From Heterodera schachtii (Eukaryota > Nematoda > Chromadorea > Rhabditida > Heteroderidae): a DNA stretch of 64,000 nucleotides. The notes below the pieces were generated by a model. It ran no database searches. It saw only the letters and a program-made list of their open reading frames with translations, and was not told where the DNA came from. A program made the position numbers and the translations under genes. Positions 58,701 through 64,000 of this stretch are shown here, in pieces. The DNA lies in contig SIJG01000032.1 in assembly GCA_023374025.1 (NCBI GenBank), forward strand, positions 744,276 to 808,275, given 5' to 3'. How positions within the stretch are numbered: position 1 is the first letter of the stretch; each line of letters opens with the position of its first letter.

Positions 58701-61700
58701 GTTGGCACAAACAGCACCGTGCCGAACCTGCAGGAGGGCCACGAGTATCAATTCCGAGTGTGTGCCGTGAATGCGTTTGGCTGTTCCGACCCGTTGAACA
58801 CCGACTCAGCCGTGCTGGCCATGGACCCATACGACCCGCCTGGACGACCCGAGGTCACGGACCACGACAACAATCAAATCAGCATCAAATGGGCACCGTC
58901 GACGGACACTGGCGGATCGCCAATCGCTCATTATGATGTGCAACGGAAGGACGCAAAAACACGACGTTGGATTAAGGTGAATAAATTAAACTGCTATTTA
59001 GAAAGAAATTCAATATTTTTTTCGTTTTAAATAGGTGTCATTAGCCCAAATATTGGAATTTTCTGCAAATTTTTATTATTTTTTAAATTTTGGTTATTTA
59101 TTGGAAAAATGGTATATAAATAAATGGCTTGCCAGGTCGTTACTCAATTTTGTTTTTAATTTGCTGTGAATTTTCATTTAAATATAATAAATTTTTATGT
59201 TTAACTTAAACTAGCCTTTTTTGTTGAAAATCTGTTAACAATTTAAACTCAAATTTTCAAATTTCCCCCGTCGGCGCCTAATGGCACCGCCGGACCGCTT
59301 TTCTTCCCTTTTATTAATTTAATTTAGCTTTTAACTTTTGGATTTATTAAATAAAAACAAAATAAAAATTTAATTTTGTATTATTTTCAATTGAAATGAA
59401 TTAAAAAATTATATATTTTTTAAATTTTTTTTTGAATTTTTTAAATTTCCCGGTTGGTCCCGCTTCCCTGTCCCGAACAAAAATCGAGGTCCGATCCCGG
59501 CTTCTCAGGTCCCGGCAAGTCCCAGTCCCGATTTTGCCCAAAATTCCCGGTCTAGCTTCACTCTATTTGAAAGGAAATTATTTTCTTTTTGTAAAAAAAG
59601 GAAATTTTCTTTAAAATTTATTATAACTAAATGTTTATTTTTAATACCATTTTATTTTTCCATTTTTTTTCAAAATTTGGGTGTTTTCTAGGTGAACACA
59701 CATCCGGTGTACGACTGCGCGTACACTGACGAACGCGTACAGCCTGGGCACGGCTACTATTATCGGGTGGTCGCTGTGAACGAGGCCGGGCTCGACAAAC
59801 CGTCTGATCAGTCGGAGTTGGCGTGGGCCAAGCCCAAATTTGAAACGTCCCGCTTCGAATTGGACGACATTAACGGCAAAGAAGTGATTGATTGATTGAC
59901 AATGAATTGAAACGGGAAAATCTCTTTCCCTCCCTACCCGGCCCAAAAAAAAATTTTTTTTTTTTTCATACATACAATGAGCATTTTTCAAAAAAATCTC
60001 TATTTTGCAAATTTCAAAAAAACGTCTATAAACTTTTATGATAAATTATTAAATTTTCGAAAATTATTTTAAAAAATAATAATTTTCCAAAAAAAATAGA
60101 ATTTTAATTTGAAACAAAATGAAAAACAAATTTTTCAGTGACTCATAAAATTTTGTTTAATTAAAAAATGTGAATTCGTTTAAAATAATTGCTTGATTTT
60201 GTGCAGGTGCGCGTCCGTGCTGGCCATGCAAACACACGCCAGTACATCCCGAAGAGTGCGCGGTCCAACTCGGGCCAGTGCCGCATTGTTGCCACCAATG
60301 AGAAGGGCACGGCGGAGACGCGTGGGCTCATCTCAGTGGTTGACCGGCCCGGCCCCCCAGAGGGCCCGATCACTTATCCGGCCACAACAAAGTGAGAAAA
60401 ATTCAAAAATATAAAAATATTTTTTCTTTAGCCAATTTTTTTTAAAATTTCGATAATTAAAAAAAAATTTTCTGGCGCCGTTTCGCCTAAACGTACTTTC
60501 AAAAAAATATATAATTAGTTTATTTTCAGTCCAATCAAAAATAATTGAGAATTTATCAAGGATTCACACATCAATTCGGAATTTATGGCAGGGTGTAATA
60601 TGTTTCCATCCCAGAAAAAAATAATAATTTAAATACTGCAAATTTTCCTATACGTTTTTCTAGTAGAATATCTAAAAAAAATTCTTAAACATGTATTTTT
60701 AAGAATTTTTCTTTGAAATTACTGTAAAAATCTTTTTGAAATAAATTCTTTGGAGAAATGATAATATTTAAAAAACAAATGAATTTTGATCAAATTTATA
60801 AAAATTTAAAAAAATGTGCCTGATTTTTCCTTTTGCAAATCATTATCAAAAAATGCCTATGCCCCTCCTTTCAGGCATTCCATCACACTGTCCTGGCGCC
60901 CGCCAAAGGATGACGGTGGCACAGAGCTAAGCGGCTACCGTATCGAATTCAGAGGATTGGACGAACGCGACTGGGAACGTGTGCCAGATCACGTGACACT
61001 GCCGAACTACACCGTGCGCAACTTGGAGAAAGGCGCTCAGTACCAGGCAAAAATTAATTTAAAAATTTGAAAAATTCATAATTTTTAATTATTTTTTTAA
61101 AATTTTTCTTTTTACAGTTCCGCGTCTTTGCCGAGAATATGGTTGGCATCAGTGAACCGCTGAATGGCGAACCGGTGACCGCCAAAGACCCATTTGGTCG
61201 GTTTTTGATGAGAATTTTTTGATTAAAAATTTATATTTAAATTTTTTAAAGAATTAATTAACACATAAAATTTTAAATAATAAAAAATGTTTTTTCATCC
61301 ATTTCTTTTAAAACAAATATAACAATTTTATTTTATTTTATTGTGATTTCAAAGATTTTGATAATTAAAAATATATTTTAATATGTTTTCAAATTTGAAA
61401 ATTTTCATTGAAATTTAAGGTTGATTTTAAAAAAAGGATCAAAATTAGCAAATAAAAAAATCATGTCTACAATTTTTAAATATTTCGAAAAATTTATTTT
61501 TATTTATTTATTATATTCAAAAAATTGCGTTTTCCAGGTCCACCCGGTCCACCTTCCACCCCGGAAGTGACAGCTTACGACAGCAACAGTGTGTCGTTGA
61601 AATGGAACCTGCCACGAGACGAAGGCGGTTCACCGGTGACCGGTTACGTGATTGAACGCTTCGAGAAGCGTAGTGGCGGCGATTGGGCATCGGTCAAAGG

Positions 61701-63974
61701 GCTTGGCATTTTGCCGTTGACGTCTTGCACTGTTCCCGGGCTGGCCCAAGGCGAGTCCTACCAATTTCGTGTGCGTGCCGTCAACGCTGTGGGCAAAGGG
61801 CTTCCCAGCGGTGCGTGCGTCGAGTGCAGTCCGTTTGTCAGCCCGCCGGGCGCACCGGAAAAGCCGCGCGTTGGCAAGATCACCAAGCACACGGTGAACT
61901 TGAGCTGGATTCGTCCGCTGCATGACGGCGGTGCATCAATTGACGGCTATGTGATTGAACAACGCAAAATGGGCGACGACGACTGGACACGTGCAAACAT
62001 CGGCGTGCCGGGTGCCAAAGCAGTGCGCGACACACGCTGCACGGTGAAAGACCTGCCAGAGAAGGAACAGTTCGAGTTCCGCGTCCGTGCGGTGAACAAG
62101 GCGGGCGAGGGCGAACCGTCCAACCTCGTGTTCACGTCCAACTTGAAAGACACCACAGGTGGCGTATGCATTGCTTATTGTTAAAAGTTGAAAAGTTTTT
62201 ATAGTGGTAATTGTGTCTAATTAGGTGTTCGTCATTGTGCTTAATGCTAATTTTCTAAGATTTATGCTTGAAAATCCAAGTCTTAGTTGAATTTTTTCAA
62301 GCCCTGATTGCCTAAACAGCACTACTTTTAAAATTTACTTTTTTATCAAATTAATACTTTCATTTCATTTAAAATATATATTTTTTTTAAATTGTGTATA
62401 TATTTATAATAAAATTTATTAAAATCTTTTAATTTTTAAAATTAATTATTTCATATAAGAGAAAATAATTTTTTCTCAAATTAGATAATAATACTTTTCA
62501 CATAATTTATATAAATTTTTTATTAAAATAATGCATTTTTGTTTCAGACTCATCAGATCAACCATTGTCATCCACCGCCCGTCGCCGTGAGTCGCGCAGA
62601 CAGAAAAGTGCCAGAAAGGAAGCCACTGCAAACGAGGAGGAGCGACAGGACATGGCGGTGCTGACAAAAAATATGGCAATTTTGGTAAAAAAAAATTCAA
62701 AATTATTGTGTATGTTTTCGGGGTAAATGCAATTTAAAATTTGACAAATTCGTCAAAATATACTATTTTTTCCTTGTTTTTCACACTTTCAAAAATCTTT
62801 CACTTTTTAAATTTGTTTTTTGACCTTTTTTATTTTTTCTATTTTTAAAGGACCTGAGCACACCCGTCACACCGGCACGGATTGTCAAATTCCCAGAAAA
62901 TGTGACGGTGGTCGAGGACGATTTGGCCATCCTCAAATGCGTCGTGGAGGGCAACCCGGCACCGACAATTGTGTGGAAAAAGGGCGGTCGAAAAGTGCCA
63001 TTGACCGACGACCGAGTGCGGTACCAAAGGGACGGTGACACGGGACAAGTAAGTGGCAATTTTTTTTTTTATTTTAAAAAGAAGTTTGCTGTTTTTTTGG
63101 AAAATTTTTGTTTAAAATTCATTAAAATTTTACATTTTTTCATACCGTAACCCTCAAATAGAGGACTTGAAAATTGTTACTGTAGTACATTTATTTCTAA
63201 TCATATAAGGGATTTTTCGCCACTCAATTAATTAATTAATTTAGCTCATTTATTTCTAAACTAAATTCATAAATTAGCACCCACGCCAGCGGCCAAAGTG
63301 AAAAAAATTTCCAAATTTAAATAAAATATTTAAAAAAAATAAAAATTAAATTTACAGTCAAATTTGGACTTTCAGGCCATGCTAAAAATCCGTGACACGA
63401 GCATTGCCATTTCGGAACAGCAAAAACGGCGTCAACGGAGTGGTGCCGGGCCCAACAGCAAGGCTGAAGGACGGTGAGCCAAAAAACAAAAAATTAATGC
63501 CTTCTTTTCTTTTTTTTGATGGTCACACATAAAGACATGGCAAAAGAAAATTATTGACAATTCAATTTTTTTCGATTTAATAAAAATCGTGAACGGAAAA
63601 TGAGTCAGTGGAAAATGCGTCAGTGAATCAGGGCAATTTTGTCCTTTTGTAATAATACAATACTTAATGCTACAGTAACTTTATTTCCAAAATACCGTAT
63701 TACTGACACCTTTTACACTGACGTATTTGCCAGGAGCCAAAAATATTGCTATTTTTAAAAATTAATTTTTGTTTAAATATGGCACAAAATTTCCAGCAAA
63801 TGCCAAGTGTATGTGGTGGAGGAGCCCCGTGACGCATTTGTTGTGCCGTTGAACTCGCAGCGTGCCAACGAAAACGAAAATGTCACTTTTGAATGCGAAG
63901 TGAACGACGAGGACATCGACGTGGAATGGTTTCATGGCGATGCCAAGATCAAAGTGGACGGGCGGCACTTTAAG
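46787..63974 (+). CDS. Titin/twitchin/MyBP-C family muscle protein (Ig and Fn3 domains), 3' partial
   Basis: Sarcomeric scaffold protein. A possible first exon is 46787-46845; the first good ATG is 48900 (MDRPKRTPTNAPTPE). Further exons: 49394-49459, 50017-50112, 50785-50869, 51349-51487, 51743-51913, 52407-52548, 52629-52748, 53621-53705, 54858-54980, 55275-55389, 55607-55777, 56089-56200, 56262-56301, 56601-56769, 56947-57115, 57166-57235, 58206-58976, 59692-59883, 60207-60391, 60875-61046, 61118-61196, 61538-62158, 62548-62684, 62851-63048, 63377-63473, 63797-63974. Ig motifs include DPDDSGKYTCEANG, PLVWQRDGKPIDV and SGTYELRLKNNVGE. Fn3 modules have LSWQPPEDDGGSEVTNYVVE, ISIKWAPSTDTGGSPI, LSWRPPKDDGGTELSGY and FRVRAVNKAGEGEPS. 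Order: N-terminal linker, Ig repeats, acidic and basic linkers, Ig, two Fn3, a very short Ig, then three Fn3, Ig. The intron after 61046 has a GC donor. No kinase domain lies within the window. Twitchin (unc-22) and MyBP-C-like orthology cannot be separated here. Confidence 0.85.
47320..47790 (+). repeat. Polypyrimidine minisatellite in a long intron
   Basis: About 470 bp almost entirely of C and T on the plus strand, made of units such as CTCCCCTCCCTCATCCTTCC and TCCTCCCACTCTC. The absence of purines leaves a Pro/Ser/Leu frame open for 185 codons, which I do not regard as a gene. Confidence 0.85.
51349..51913 (+). repeat. Duplicated Ig-encoding exon pair, copy 1
   Basis: The exons at 51349-51487 and 51743-51913 are near-identical at the nucleotide level to 55275-55389 and 55607-55777. 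The second exons are almost invariant over about 170 bp, including the first bases of the following intron (GTATGTTTTGGACGGGGCGG). This indicates recent tandem duplication or gene conversion inside the muscle gene. Confidence 0.8.
54148..54437. mobile_element. hAT-type MITE with 8-bp target duplication TACATGTA
   Basis: A 290-bp element in an intron of the muscle gene. It starts CAGGTGGGGGC and its right end reads CAAGGGGTGCC in reverse complement, close to the CAGGGGTGCC end of the 6.1 kb MITE. The flanking 8-mers TACATGTA at 54140-54147 and 54438-54445 are identical, and the target lies in a longer natural palindrome. It contains the family core near 54264, with an extra ACCGC (GGCACCGCACCGCCGG). 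Confidence 0.8.
57457..61062 (+). repeat. Intact copy of the 3.6-kb duplicated segment
   Basis: Counterpart of 40359-44040. Here the exons read without frameshifts (for example 58206-58976 is open for 257 codons) and splice borders are clean. It includes the end of one intron, four complete exons and the degenerate MITE core at 59268. Confidence 0.85.
62330..62640 (+). repeat. Duplicated linker exon with flanking intron (copy of 55850-56170)
   Basis: The intron segment TTTTTATCAAATTAATACTT onward, and the exon starting DSSDQ-PLSSTARR, occur at both 55855-56170 and 62335-62640. A second duplicated piece is 53200-53700 and 63490-63850, covering the intron and the exon beginning KCQVYVVE. Together these show block duplication inside the gene. 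Confidence 0.75.
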
Positions 63975-64000
63975 GTGGGAAGGAGGAGGCAAATCAATTC

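Overview
The window looks like nuclear DNA of a nematode, most plausibly a plant-parasitic tylenchid such as a cyst nematode. The reasons are many short exons split by AT-rich introns, a divergent nematode-type R-SMAD, a G-alpha subunit with nematode-like features, a giant muscle Ig/Fn3 protein, two introns with GC donors, and a secreted ubiquitin-like repeat protein. The species assignment is inference.

Layout. From 0.9 to 25.9 kb all recognised genes lie on the minus strand. They are: a large helical-repeat protein of unknown function (897-7693); an R-SMAD with MH1 and MH2 domains (7950-14501), which ends only 256 bp upstream of that gene and could share an operon with it; a GC-skewed, low-complexity intergenic stretch (14.5-18.1 kb); a complete mannose-6-phosphate isomerase (18087-20639); and a heterotrimeric G-protein alpha subunit (about 23.26-25.88 kb, last exon uncertain). 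From 25.9 to 31 kb there is no convincing gene. That stretch holds a hAT-type MITE, a 38-nt poly-C run and a minisatellite. From 31.0 to 37.5 kb lies a complex satellite array with about 780-bp and 165-bp units, two 5S-rRNA-like genes and G-rich hairpin clusters. From 37.9 to 40.3 kb, on the plus strand, is a signal-peptide-bearing protein of about eight tandem ubiquitin-like domains, interrupted by three single-base frameshifts. From 40.36 to 44.04 kb is an indel-ridden duplicate of 57.46-61.06 kb, followed by an inverted block of the satellite. From about 46.8 kb to the right edge is a plus-strand titin/twitchin/MyBP-C family muscle gene (Ig and Fn3 domains), truncated by the window and containing several recent internal duplications.

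Functionally the genes are mostly independent: a TGF-beta pathway transcription factor, a sugar isomerase for GDP-mannose supply, a receptor-coupled GTPase and a sarcomeric protein. The most novel features are the secreted tandem ubiquitin-like protein, the MITE family with 8-bp target duplications and a shared GC-rich palindromic core, and the 5S-like genes with a hairpin trailer inside the satellite. Frameshifts and duplicate disagreements at 38-44 kb suggest poorly polished or haplotypic sequence there, so gene damage in that interval should be read cautiously.
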